Shown piece after piece: positions 8,268-16,952 of a stretch of 64,000 nt of DNA. The stretch comes from Neisseriaceae bacterium HSC-16F19 (GTDB taxonomy: Bacteria; Pseudomonadota; Gammaproteobacteria; Burkholderiales; Neisseriaceae): NCBI RefSeq assembly GCF_024171525.1, contig NZ_JALJZY010000014.1, forward strand, positions 1 to 64,000, read 5' to 3'. A program made the position numbers and the translations under genes. Each line of letters begins with the position of its first letter. Position 1 is the first letter of the stretch. The notes below the pieces were generated by a model, which searched no databases, was not told the DNA's origin, and worked only from the letters and a program-made list of their open reading frames with translations.

Positions 8268-8975
8268 TCAAAAGAATAAAAACGCATCCTCATCAAAGGC
8301 AGGCCATGTATGACGGATTTCCCGCATCATAAAATTTTTCACCGTTGCATAATGTGCCATGCCCATGTGCGTGCACCAATGGTATAAAAAAGCAATATCA
8401 GGCGGATGCGCAAATACCCGCATGGCCAGGATTTCAAGCCCGTCATCGCCGTAATCCAAGAAGGAGGCCAGCTGTTCGTCCCAAGTTGTCACCGATGCTC
8501 TCACGCGTATACGCGCATCATCCCAAATATTGCCCTGCCACCAATCTTCGTTCATGCATGACAGCGCGGTTAAAACGGCTTCATCTACGGTGTGGGTCAG
8601 CCCCTCAAGTGTGTAGAGTTTGACGGCTGTTTGGGAGATGGCTTGCCATGCTTGTGCCCAATTCTGCGGCACCGTCTCACCAAAAGCATACTCACGGTAA
8701 TAGGGATTGTGTTCGTACACTGCCAAACGGTGACACAAGGCAGCATCGAGTGTATGCAGGGTTTCTTTAAAACCCGAATAATCCAGCCGTCCGCGTTTGT
8801 CATTGAAGAAGCCCTGCAAACAGTGTTTGGCGAGGGATTGGATTTGGGATTGATATGCCGGACTGTAGCCAAATAAGGCCAGGTCGTGCATGCAGTCGGA
8901 CGCCAATGCAATCAGCACGTTTTCTTGGGCGGTGGTTAGGTGGTGCATGGTTGTTCCGGTCACCGTCTGCGGCAT
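8268..8975 (-). CDS. Unknown 235-aa protein
   Basis: I do not recognise this family. The protein is soluble and mainly helical in appearance. It is rich in His, Trp and Tyr, and has no signal peptide. Visible features include WWQGNIWDDARIRVR at about 140 and a cluster of aromatic residues near the C-terminus. Neither candidate start (8975, or the internal ATG at 8948) has a good ribosome binding site. It is a single gene between an uptake-sequence terminator and tnaA. Its base composition looks lower in G+C than the neighbours, which would fit acquisition by transfer, but this was judged by eye. Confidence 0.65.
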   Translation of the reverse strand: MPQTVTGTTMHHLTTAQENVLIALASDCMHDLALFGYSPAYQSQIQSLAKHCLQGFFNDKRGRLDYSGFKETLHTLDAALCHRLAVYEHNPYYREYAFGETVPQNWAQAWQAISQTAVKLYTLEGLTHTVDEAVLTALSCMNEDWWQGNIWDDARIRVRASVTTWDEQLASFLDYGDDGLEILAMRVFAHPPDIAFLYHWCTHMGMAHYATVKNFMMREIRHTWPAFDEDAFLFF

Positions 8976-9060
8976 TTATATTAATGATGAGTCAAGCATA
9001 CATAACAACAGGCCTGCTGAATATCCCTGAGCGTGCATGGGGCTGTTAAAAAATGCATAA

Positions 9061-9106
9061 AAAGGCTGCCTGAAAACCATTTGCGGGTTTTCAGGCAGCC
9101 TTTTTG
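9061..9106. terminator. Terminator hairpin downstream of tnaA
   Basis: An uptake-sequence pair is extended by flanking bases, AAAGGCTGCCTGAAAACC against GGTTTTCAGGCAGCCTTT with a short loop. It has A and T runs on its two sides, so it works in either direction. Confidence 0.85.
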
Positions 9107-9120
9107 TACTGATACGGGTA

Positions 9121-10536
9121 TCACACTTCCTGCAAGCGTGCGGTGAAATGGCGCAGCACTTTGGGCTCGTAGGTGAAAGTCAGCCCCTTGATGTCGGCGG
9201 CGTGCTGTTTCACTTCGGCAAAGGCTTCGATGATGAAGTCCATATGCGTTTGCGTGTAGGTGGCGCGGGGTATGGTCAGGCGCAAAAGTTCGGCCGGGCA
9301 GGGCAGCTGTTCGCCGGTTTTGGGGTCGCGGCCCAAGAGCAGCGAGCCGATTTCCACCGCGCGGATGCCGGCCACGGTATAGAGTGCGCAGGCCAGTGCA
9401 TGGGCGGGGAATTGGTGGGCGGGGATGTGCGGCAGCAGGCGGCCCGCATCGACAAAAGCCGCATGGCCGCCCGGTTGTTGGCAGGCAATGCCCACGCCTT
9501 CCAAGCCTTCCACCAGATAACGCACCTGGCCGATGCGGTAGGCCAGCCAGTCCTCGCGCATGGCTTCGTACAGACCCACGGCCAAGCGCTCCATGGCACC
9601 GCCCTCCAGGCCGCCGTAGGTGGGGAAACCTTCCTGCACCACGCACAGGGTGCGGCATTCGTGATAAGCCTCCAGATAGCGGTCGTCTTTGAAGCACAAG
9701 AGGCCGCCCATGGGCACCATGGCGTCTTTTTTGGCCGACATGGCGAGGATGTCGGCGTATTGGTAGCTTTCGCGGGTGATGTCTTCAATGCTGCGCTCTT
9801 GGCAGCCGGGCTCGCGTTGTTGGATGAAATAGGCGTTTTCGGCGAAGCGGGCGGAATCCATAATCACCGGAATATCGTATTTCTGCGCCAGTGCGTACAC
9901 CGCTTTCATATTCGCCAGCGACACCGGCTGGCCGCCGGCGGAATTGCAGGTGATGGTGCAGACGATGTAGGGCACATTGGCGGCGCCGACTTCGAGTATG
10001 CCCGCTTCCAGGCGCTCAAGGTCGAAATCGCCCTTGAAGTCATGCTGCACGCCGGTGTTGAAAGCCTGCGGCATGGGGGTATTGCGCACGGCGCAGCCGT
10101 GGATTTGCGTGTGGCCTTGGGTGGTGTCGAAAAAGTAATTGGAAAAGGCCGCCATTTTGCTGCGGTCCAGCCCTTTTTCGCGTTCGCGCTGGGCAATCAG
10201 CACCGGAATATACAGCTGCTCGGCACCGCGGCCCTGGTGGGTGGGAATGGTGTGGGCATAGCCGAAAATATCTGCTACCGCATCACTGAGGGCGTAATAG
10301 CTGCGGCTGCCGCTGTAAGACTCGTCGCCGCGCAGCATGGCCGCCTGCATGTCTTGGGTCACGGCGCCGGTGCCGCTGTCGGTGAGCAGGTCAATAAAGA
10401 CATCTTCGCTGTCGAGCAGAAAAGGATTCATGCCCGCTTTGCGGATGGCTTCCTCGCGATAGGCGCGGGTGGTGCGTTTGACCGGTTCGATGACGCGGAT
10501 ACGGAAAGGTTCGGGCAGGTGTTTGAAGTGTTCCAT
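9121..10536 (-). CDS. tnaA: Tryptophanase (tryptophan indole-lyase)
   Basis: TnaA is a PLP enzyme that splits L-tryptophan into indole, pyruvate and ammonia. The 471-aa product has the same length as E. coli TnaA and nearly the same ends (FKHLPEPFRIRVIEPVKRT at the start, YEPKVLRHFTA at the end). The PLP-lysine motif MSAKKDAMVPMGG is at about residue 270. The tryptophanase and tyrosine phenol-lyase families are related, but the match is closest to tryptophanase. The start at 10536 was chosen by this alignment, because the upstream extension is repeat DNA. No tnaC leader peptide or tnaB permease is adjacent. Indole production is unusual for Neisseria-like bacteria. Confidence 0.95.
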   Translation of the reverse strand: MEHFKHLPEPFRIRVIEPVKRTTRAYREEAIRKAGMNPFLLDSEDVFIDLLTDSGTGAVTQDMQAAMLRGDESYSGSRSYYALSDAVADIFGYAHTIPTHQGRGAEQLYIPVLIAQREREKGLDRSKMAAFSNYFFDTTQGHTQIHGCAVRNTPMPQAFNTGVQHDFKGDFDLERLEAGILEVGAANVPYIVCTITCNSAGGQPVSLANMKAVYALAQKYDIPVIMDSARFAENAYFIQQREPGCQERSIEDITRESYQYADILAMSAKKDAMVPMGGLLCFKDDRYLEAYHECRTLCVVQEGFPTYGGLEGGAMERLAVGLYEAMREDWLAYRIGQVRYLVEGLEGVGIACQQPGGHAAFVDAGRLLPHIPAHQFPAHALACALYTVAGIRAVEIGSLLLGRDPKTGEQLPCPAELLRLTIPRATYTQTHMDFIIEAFAEVKQHAADIKGLTFTYEPKVLRHFTARLQEV

Positions 10537-10561
10537 GGGGTTCTCTTTTTCAGGCAGCCAT

Positions 10562-10822
10562 GTAGGTCGGGCATTGATGCCCGACAAAACCAACTCAAAA
10601 ATCAATCTATAAAGGATAAAAGACAGGTTCGCTGGATAGCGCGCATGACCTTTATCAAGATCCTGCGACTGCGCGCAGGATGACCGTAGGCCGTCATTCT
10701 GCGCGTAGCGTAGCGAAGTCGCAGAATCTGTTTTTGCGTTACGCAAGCAGCCTGTTACTTTTTAGATTTAATTTTCAAATGGGTATGCAAAGCATGTCGG
10801 GCATGAATGCCCGACCTACGGC
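10562..10822. repeat. Palindromic intergenic repeats upstream of tnaA
   Basis: GTCGGGCATTGATGCCCGAC at about 10566-10585 and GTCGGGCATGAATGCCCGAC at about 10797-10816 are palindromes in mirrored contexts. Between them lie GATCCTGCGACTGCGCGCAGG (about 10660) and an ATTCTGCG...CGCAGAAT module (about 10694-10728). Related modules occur at 24215-24245 and 53865-53925. I see no gene in the 10537-11134 gap. Confidence 0.6.
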
Positions 10823-11134
10823 TGACCGTATGTGGATAAAGGAAAATTTAAGAAGACAGACATACGCCGTCCGGCGCCGGGAACATTTAGGGGAAAAAGA
10901 AAGACAGCACCGGGTCGAGATTGAACCAGTGGCGGCACAACAGATTGACGGGACGGGTGTTCATGTGTGTGTTTGGGTTTTGTTTTGTGGGCGCATTGTA
11001 AGAGAAGGAATACGGCGCGACAAGATGAGTTTGTGCCATTAAATAATTTTTATGGTGCAAACAATGGCAGATTATTTTGAAATGGCGATTTTTGGGCTGC
11101 AAAATGGTTTTGCAGTGCAAGATAGGGTATCGGG

Positions 11135-11668
11135 CTACCTGAAACGCCCGGCTTTCAAGGTCAGTCCCTGACGGATTTGTGCCGCCAGGCTGTGGTTGCG
11201 CAGGGCGTGGGTGAGGGCGACGGCGAGGCCGTCGGCGGCGTCGGCCTGCGGGGTGCCGGAGAGGGCGAGCATCTGCACCACCATATGCTGCACCTGTTCT
11301 TTGGCGGCTTTGCCGCGGCCGACCACGGCTTGTTTCACTTGCAGGGCGGTGTATTCGTGCACCGGCAGGCGGTGCATGACCAGGGCGGCGATGGCGGCAC
11401 CGCGTGCCTGGCCCAGCATCAGCGTGGCGGCGGGGTTGGCATTGACAAACACCTGTTCCACCGCCGCTTGGGCGGGTTGGTAGGTGCGGATGACTTCGTC
11501 CAGATATTCGACGATGGTGGCGATACGTTCGGCCAGGGGTGCGCCGGATTCGGTTTTGATGCAGCCGGAGGCAACGTACTGCTGCTGTTGCCCGAGCACG
11601 TCTATGACCCCGAAGCCGGTGATGCGGCTGCCGGGGTCTATGCCGAGAATGCGCACGGCCTGGCTCAT
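11135..11668 (-). CDS. ruvC: Holliday junction resolvase RuvC
   Basis: RuvC cuts Holliday junctions delivered by RuvAB during recombination and repair. The 177-aa protein starts with the catalytic ILGIDPGSRITGFGV (Asp11). It has the second acidic residue in AAVEQVFVN and the C-terminal pair in ADAADGLAVALTHA, completing the four-acid RNase H-fold site. It follows the glycine-zipper lipoprotein gene by 14 bases on the same strand, with an uptake sequence in the gap. Confidence 0.97.
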   Translation of the reverse strand: MSQAVRILGIDPGSRITGFGVIDVLGQQQQYVASGCIKTESGAPLAERIATIVEYLDEVIRTYQPAQAAVEQVFVNANPAATLMLGQARGAAIAALVMHRLPVHEYTALQVKQAVVGRGKAAKEQVQHMVVQMLALSGTPQADAADGLAVALTHALRNHSLAAQIRQGLTLKAGRFR

Positions 11669-11682
11669 GTTTTCAGGCAGCC

Positions 11683-12135
11683 TTAAGGCAGCGGAACCAC
11701 GCGGTTGATGCCGCCGCCGGCCACCACGCGCACTTTTTGTCCGGCTTTGATGTCGGCATGATGCGGCTGCACCACGCGCAGCACTTCGTTGTTTTCGTCC
11801 AGCACCACCAGCACTTCCACATCATAGGTTTGGGGCGTGTTGTTGCCCAAGACGTGTCCGGCGGCGGCGCCAATCACGGCACCGATCATTTCGCCGCTGT
11901 TCTGGCCGCCTTTGCGGATGCCGTCAAACACCTGTCCGGCGGTTTCCATCCATTGGTCTTCTTTGGACTGCTCTTTTTTCAGCGGCGTCACCGACAAGAC
12001 CTGGCCCGCATACACTTTGGCGGTTTTCTGGGTTTGTACTTTGCTGGGGGTGTTGGGGTTGTTGTCATCGGTGGTGGCGCAGGCGCCGAGGGCGAGCGCC
12101 AGAGCGGCGCCGACAAGTGCAGAACGGATATGCAT
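11683..12135 (-). CDS. Glycine-zipper outer-membrane lipoprotein (SlyB-like)
   Basis: The 150-aa protein has a lipoprotein signal with lipobox LGAC (Cys19). A Gly/Ala-rich helix pair follows at about 80-97 (GEMIGAVIGAAAGHVLG), typical of the glycine-zipper 2TM domain. The C-terminal half resembles the SlyB/PcP family beta region (VVLDENNEVLRVVQ). It is probably an outer-membrane-anchored envelope lipoprotein. It is the first gene of a two-gene unit with ruvC. Confidence 0.85.
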   Translation of the reverse strand: MHIRSALVGAALALALGACATTDDNNPNTPSKVQTQKTAKVYAGQVLSVTPLKKEQSKEDQWMETAGQVFDGIRKGGQNSGEMIGAVIGAAAGHVLGNNTPQTYDVEVLVVLDENNEVLRVVQPHHADIKAGQKVRVVAGGGINRVVPLP

Positions 12136-12257
12136 GGTTAAACTCCTTGATTAACAGGCTGCCTGAAAAAGGCCGCTTGGGGCGGAGCGGATTGTAGCGC
12201 CATACACCCATGCGGCTATATGCAAATCAGGCAAAAATAATTGAATATTTGTAGGTA

Positions 12258-13280
12258 TCAAACCGGCAAACCGGCGCAGGCGCGTACGCATTCTTTAATC
12301 AGTGCCGGGCCGCGGTAAATCAGGCCGCTGTAAATCTGTACCGCTTGGGCGCCGAGGGCCAGTTTTTGCGCGGCATCGCGGCCGTGCATAATGCCGCCCA
12401 CGCCGATAAGCGGAATGCGCCCGTCCAGCTGCCGGGCCAGCTGTTGCAGCACATGATGGCTTTGCGTCTGCACCGGCAGGCCGGAAAGACCGCCGGCCTC
12501 TTGCGCCAGCGGATGGCTGCCGAGCGCGCTTTTGTCTATGGTGGTATTGGTGGCAATCACGGCATCGATTTCGCATTGCTGCGCCACTTCGGCCACGGCG
12601 CTGATTTGGGCTTCGTCCAAATCGGGGGCGATTTTCACCGCCAAAGGCACATAGCGGCCGTGTTGTGCCGCCAGATGCGCCTGTTTGTCTTTCAGGCAGC
12701 CCAAAAGGGCATTGAGTTCGTCTTCGCCCTGCAAGGCGCGCAGGTTTTGCGTATTGGGCGAGGAAATATTCACCGTGATATAGGACGCGTGGGCATAAGC
12801 CTTTTCCAGGCAAATCAGATAATCGTCGGCGGCGTTTTCAATCGGTGTGGTGGCGTTTTTGCCGATATTGATGCCGAGCACGCCTTTGTATTGGCTGTGC
12901 TGGATATTGCGGATGAGGGCATCGACGCCGTGGTTGTTAAAACCCATGCGGTTAATCACGGCGCTGTGCTCGGGCACGCGAAACAGGCGCGGGCGCGGAT
13001 TGCCCGGCTGCGGGCGCGGCGTGACCGTGCCCACTTCGATAAAGCCGAAGCCCAGCGCTGCCAGGGCATCGATGTATTCGCCGTTTTTGTCCAAACCGGC
13101 GGCCAGGCCCACGGCATTGGGCAGCGGCAGGCCCATCAGCGTGGCCGGTTTGCCCGCTTGCGGCGGATACAGGCGCGCCAGCAGGCCGGCGCGGTGCAGC
13201 TGCTGGATGCTGTTGAGGGTGAAATGGTGGGTGGTTTCGGCGTCAAAACGGAACAACAGGGGGCGGATCAGCGGGTACAT
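12258..13280 (-). CDS. pyrD: Dihydroorotate dehydrogenase (quinone), class 2
   Basis: PyrD oxidises dihydroorotate to orotate in pyrimidine synthesis, using FMN and membrane quinone. The 340-aa length, the N-terminal membrane-docking helices (MYPLIRPLLFRFDAE) and the sequence VNISSPNTQNLR with its catalytic Ser mark class 2. The FMN phosphate site IGVGGI is at about 293. It lies about 50 bases beyond the start of murJ's downstream end, with both genes on the minus strand. It has an internal uptake sequence at about 12692. Confidence 0.97.
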   Translation of the reverse strand: MYPLIRPLLFRFDAETTHHFTLNSIQQLHRAGLLARLYPPQAGKPATLMGLPLPNAVGLAAGLDKNGEYIDALAALGFGFIEVGTVTPRPQPGNPRPRLFRVPEHSAVINRMGFNNHGVDALIRNIQHSQYKGVLGINIGKNATTPIENAADDYLICLEKAYAHASYITVNISSPNTQNLRALQGEDELNALLGCLKDKQAHLAAQHGRYVPLAVKIAPDLDEAQISAVAEVAQQCEIDAVIATNTTIDKSALGSHPLAQEAGGLSGLPVQTQSHHVLQQLARQLDGRIPLIGVGGIMHGRDAAQKLALGAQAVQIYSGLIYRGPALIKECVRACAGLPV

Positions 13281-13328
13281 GGCGGTTTTTAATCTCAGTG
13301 GGGTCGGGGCGGATTATAGCGCAGGGCA

Positions 13329-14876
13329 TCAATGCTCGTGGCGGCGGAAATCGCGGGTGCGGAAACCCAGTGCAAACAAGGTGCCGAAATACAGCAGCAC
13401 GCCGCTGCCGATGAGCACACCCAGTTGCAGCGCACGCAGGCTGCCGGGGCCTTGCCAGTTTAAGGGCCACAGGGTTTGTATTTGCATCAGCCACAGGCTG
13501 CCGCCCATCACGATTAAGGCGGTGGCAAGTTTGAGCCAGAAACGCAGCCAGCCGGGGCGCGGGCGGTAGAGGTCGTGGCGGCGCAGCAGAATATACAGCA
13601 GCGCCGCATTGACCATGCCGCCCAGACCAATGGCCAGCGCCAGGCCGACATGCTGCAAATGCCACACAAACATCAGATTGAAGATTTGCGTCACCACCAG
13701 GGTGACGATGGCGATTTTCACCGGCGTGCGGATGTTTTGGTGGGCGTAAAAACCGGGAGCGAGGATTTTTACCAGTATCATGCCTGCCAACCCCACGGTA
13801 TAGGCCACCAGCGCGCCCTGGGTCATCACCGCGTCATGCAGGGTGAAGCGGTCGTACATAAACAGGGTCGCCACCAGCGGAAAGGCCAGTACCGCCATGC
13901 CCACCGCTGCGGGCAGCACCAGCAGCAGACACAGGCGCAAGCCCCAATCCAGCAGGGCGGAGAAAGATTCCACATCCTTGCTGACCGCATGTTTGGACAA
14001 AGACGGCAGCAAAATCGTGCCCAGTGCCACACCCAAGACGCCGTTGGGCAATTCCATCAGCCGGTCGGCAAAATACATCCACGACACCGAGCCCGATTGC
14101 AGAAACGAGGCGAAATTGGTGTTGATGACCAAAGACACCTGCGCCACGCTCACACCGAGAATGGCCGGGGCCATCTGCTTCATCACCCGGTTCACCGCGG
14201 CATCGCGGAAATTGAGCTTGGGCAGCTTTAAAAAGCCGAGTTTGAAGAGATAAGGCAGCTGGAAGGCCAGTTGCAGTATGCCGCCGACAAATACCGCCCA
14301 CGCCAGTGCCATCACCGGCGGGTCGAAATAAGGCACCAGCCACAGGGAAAACACGATAAAGGACAGATTCAGGAGCACCGGGGTAAACGCCGGTACGGTG
14401 AACTGGTGATAGGTATTGAGTATGCTGCCTGCCAAGGAAGAGAGCGAAATCAGCAGGATATAGGGGAAGATGATGCGCAGCAAATCCACCGCCAGCGAGA
14501 ATTTGTCGGCATCGGCCTGACCGCTCCAGCCCATGGCGGTGAGATAGATAATCCACGGTGCGGCAATAATGCCCAGCGCGGTGACCACGGTGAGTGCAAA
14601 AGTGAGCATGCCCGCCACATGCTGCACAAAAGCGCGCGTGGCTTCGGGCGACTGGGTTTGCTTGTATTCGGCCAAGATCGGCACAAAAGCCTGGGCAAAC
14701 GCGCCTTCGGCAAAAATGCGCCTGAGCATATTGGGCAGCTTGAAGGCGACGAAAAAAGCATCGGTGGCGCCGCTGGCACCAAACAGACGGGCAATAATCA
14801 TGTCGCGCACAAAGCCCAAAATGCGCGACAACATGGTCATACTGCTGGTTTTGGCCAGCGTACGGAGCAGATTCAT
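13329..14876 (-). CDS. murJ: Lipid II flippase MurJ
   Basis: MurJ flips lipid II to the periplasmic face for peptidoglycan synthesis. The 515-aa product has about 14 membrane helices and the family start MNLLRTLAKTSSMTMLSRILGFVRD. Conserved features include GASGATDAFFVAFKLPN and RRIFAEGAFAQAFVP. The ATG at 14876 was chosen because the longer upstream reading frame has no family similarity and runs into an uptake sequence. No clear Shine-Dalgarno sequence is visible. Confidence 0.96.
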   Translation of the reverse strand: MNLLRTLAKTSSMTMLSRILGFVRDMIIARLFGASGATDAFFVAFKLPNMLRRIFAEGAFAQAFVPILAEYKQTQSPEATRAFVQHVAGMLTFALTVVTALGIIAAPWIIYLTAMGWSGQADADKFSLAVDLLRIIFPYILLISLSSLAGSILNTYHQFTVPAFTPVLLNLSFIVFSLWLVPYFDPPVMALAWAVFVGGILQLAFQLPYLFKLGFLKLPKLNFRDAAVNRVMKQMAPAILGVSVAQVSLVINTNFASFLQSGSVSWMYFADRLMELPNGVLGVALGTILLPSLSKHAVSKDVESFSALLDWGLRLCLLLVLPAAVGMAVLAFPLVATLFMYDRFTLHDAVMTQGALVAYTVGLAGMILVKILAPGFYAHQNIRTPVKIAIVTLVVTQIFNLMFVWHLQHVGLALAIGLGGMVNAALLYILLRRHDLYRPRPGWLRFWLKLATALIVMGGSLWLMQIQTLWPLNWQGPGSLRALQLGVLIGSGVLLYFGTLFALGFRTRDFRRHEH

Positions 14877-14994
14877 GAAACAGGCTGCCTGAAAACGCAA
14901 AAGGCGTGAGTGTACACGCAAGCGTGGCGTGCGTCATGCGGGAAGTCGGCTACGGTGGCGGTTTCGATTCTCAGGCAGTCCTGACTGATAACAA

Positions 14995-15028
14995 ATAAAA
15001 ACAGCACCGTTGCCGGTGCTGTTTTTTG
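14995..15028. terminator. Terminator downstream of the APC permease gene
   Basis: ACAGCACC (15001-15008) pairs with GGTGCTGT (15014-15021), with A-rich sequence on the left and TTTTTT on the right. On the minus strand the A-rich side becomes the U-tract. Confidence 0.85.
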
Positions 15029-15034
15029 TCGGCA

Positions 15035-16549
15035 TCAAGCTTTGCTGTTTTGCTGGGCTTGTGCCTGACGGGCCATTTCTTTCTCGTTGGCCCATTCCGC
15101 TTCCATAATGCGGTCTGAGTCTTCGGTGCCGTATTTGGCACGGGCGTAGGAGTAGAGGATGAAACCGAACACCATCCAGCCGCCGAAGATCCACCACTCT
15201 TCCGGTGTCAGGGCTGCCGGGCTGAAGGGCAGGTACATATAGCCGAGGAATACCGCCAAGCAGCAACCGGCGGCGCCGATAAAGATGCCGTGTTTCAGGA
15301 AGAAGGGGCGCGGCATGTCGGGGGCGCGGCGGCGCAGTACCAACAGGGACATACACACCATAAAGTAGGCAATCACAATGGAGAGGCTGCCTGCATCCAC
15401 AAACCACACCAGTGCTTTACGGCCCAAGAGCGGCGCAAACAGGGTGGCAGCGCCAATCAACAGAATGGCGTTGTGCGGGGTTTTGTATTTGGGATGGGTT
15501 TTGGCCAGGAAGGCGGGCAGCATTTTGGCGTGGGCCATGGCGTAGATGGCGCGGCTGCCGCCGATAAAGAAGGCGTTCCAGCTGGTGACGATACCGGCCA
15601 CACCTGCCAAAATCATGACCTTGGCGGCGATGGAGCTGTTGAACACGGCCTCCATGGCTGAAGCGGTGGGTAGGGAAGCATCGTTGAGCTGCTGTTCGTT
15701 CAGGGCAAAGCCCACGCCCAGAGTGATGGCGCAGTAGAAGATGGTGGCGGCGGCCACAGACAAGAGCAGCATTTTGCCGATGTCTTTTTGCGGCACATTG
15801 ATTTCGGCAGCGGCCTGCGGAATCACGTCAAAGCCCACAAACATGAAGGGCACAATCAGCAGCACCGCCAGCATACCGGCCATCATGGGCGAGAAGCTGC
15901 TGCCTTCCACCGGCGTTTCGTTGAACAGGGGTTTCAGATTGGCTACGTCGCCGCTGATGGGGGCAGCCACGATAAAGGCAATGCCGACAATCAGGATGAG
16001 GTAGGTCACCCAGGTTTGGAATTTGGCGGCGGTTTTGATGCCGATGTAGTTGAGCCAGGTCACGGCAATGGTACCGGCCATGCCCACCAGAGCCCAGGAG
16101 AAATACACGTCACCGGCACGGATACCGGCCACGATGTCGTCGGTATTTTGTTCCTGGCCCATCAGATTCCACAGATAGCCGACCTGATAGCCGGGAATCA
16201 GGTTGTCCAGTACTGTCGGCAGGGCCACGGCCTCAAAAGCCACCACCGACACATAACCCAGAATCATCGCCCAGGTACACAAAAACGAAGCGGAATGGCC
16301 CATGGCGCGGTAGCTGAACACGTGCTCGCCGCCCTCGTAGGGCATGGCGGCACACAGTTCCGCATAACACAAGCCGATAACCATAATGATGCCGGCACCA
16401 AAGGCCAATGCCAGCGGTGCACCGATACTGCCTGCGTCCTGTACCCAGCCGCCGGACAATACGATCCAGCCCCAACCGATCATGGCGCCAAATGCCAGGG
16501 TAAAGGCCTCCTTCTTGCCCAATACCTTGGCCAAATCGTGATTGCTCAT
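15035..16549 (-). CDS. APC-family amino acid permease
   Basis: The 504-aa integral membrane protein has about 12 helices and the APC-superfamily N-terminal pattern GAMIGWGWIVLSGGW in helix 1. It imports or exchanges an amino acid or amine; the substrate cannot be read from the sequence. The C-terminus is a charged, Gln/Ala-rich cytoplasmic tail. A strong AAGGAGT site lies before the ATG. It is transcribed divergently from asd, with a 403-base AT-rich region between them. Confidence 0.88.
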   Translation of the reverse strand: MSNHDLAKVLGKKEAFTLAFGAMIGWGWIVLSGGWVQDAGSIGAPLALAFGAGIIMVIGLCYAELCAAMPYEGGEHVFSYRAMGHSASFLCTWAMILGYVSVVAFEAVALPTVLDNLIPGYQVGYLWNLMGQEQNTDDIVAGIRAGDVYFSWALVGMAGTIAVTWLNYIGIKTAAKFQTWVTYLILIVGIAFIVAAPISGDVANLKPLFNETPVEGSSFSPMMAGMLAVLLIVPFMFVGFDVIPQAAAEINVPQKDIGKMLLLSVAAATIFYCAITLGVGFALNEQQLNDASLPTASAMEAVFNSSIAAKVMILAGVAGIVTSWNAFFIGGSRAIYAMAHAKMLPAFLAKTHPKYKTPHNAILLIGAATLFAPLLGRKALVWFVDAGSLSIVIAYFMVCMSLLVLRRRAPDMPRPFFLKHGIFIGAAGCCLAVFLGYMYLPFSPAALTPEEWWIFGGWMVFGFILYSYARAKYGTEDSDRIMEAEWANEKEMARQAQAQQNSKA

Positions 16550-16952
16550 GTATTGACTCCTTGTTCAAAGGTGTGAATATTGTTCTTAGAATATGCCTTG
16601 GGCGGCAGATATACGGCTGTCCGCCCTACGGCACGGCGCGCAGTTTTACCGATGTGTTTTGTTTTGTAAATAATGCGTCTTGAAGGGTAAAAATGGAACA
16701 GGATTAACTTTTTGAAAAACAAATAATTTCTCTTTCCGCAATGCGGAATAATTGTAAAAAAGTGCATTTTTACTAAAAATAAACAATTATTTTTCAAATT
16801 GTTGGCATTTTATTGTGCACTGTGGTGCAAAAAAGTGTGCACAGGCTGCCTGAAAACACAAAAAACGCTTTACTTTTGTGCGCTGCAGCGTTAAAAACAC
16901 TGTTTTTGCAAACCCCAATCAACAGACCGGCTGCGGCCGGCGGAGACACAGA
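16550..16952. promoter_or_regulatory. Divergent AT-rich control region between the APC permease gene and asd
   Basis: This gene-free region holds the palindrome TTCCGCA-A-TGCGGAA (16734-16748). It also holds an inverted pair TGTGCAC/GTGCACA (16814-16820 and 16837-16843) with TTTTTACT-rich DNA between them. Both look like regulator sites. An uptake sequence follows at 16844. I saw no riboswitch fold. Confidence 0.45.

Noticed and set aside
10537..11134. A tnaC-like leader peptide upstream of tnaA
   Set aside because: No short frame with the expected Trp and Pro placement was found. The region is made of palindromic repeats.
16577..16952. A lysine riboswitch upstream of asd
   Set aside because: I could not identify the conserved core or a closing stem. 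Only short dyads are visible.
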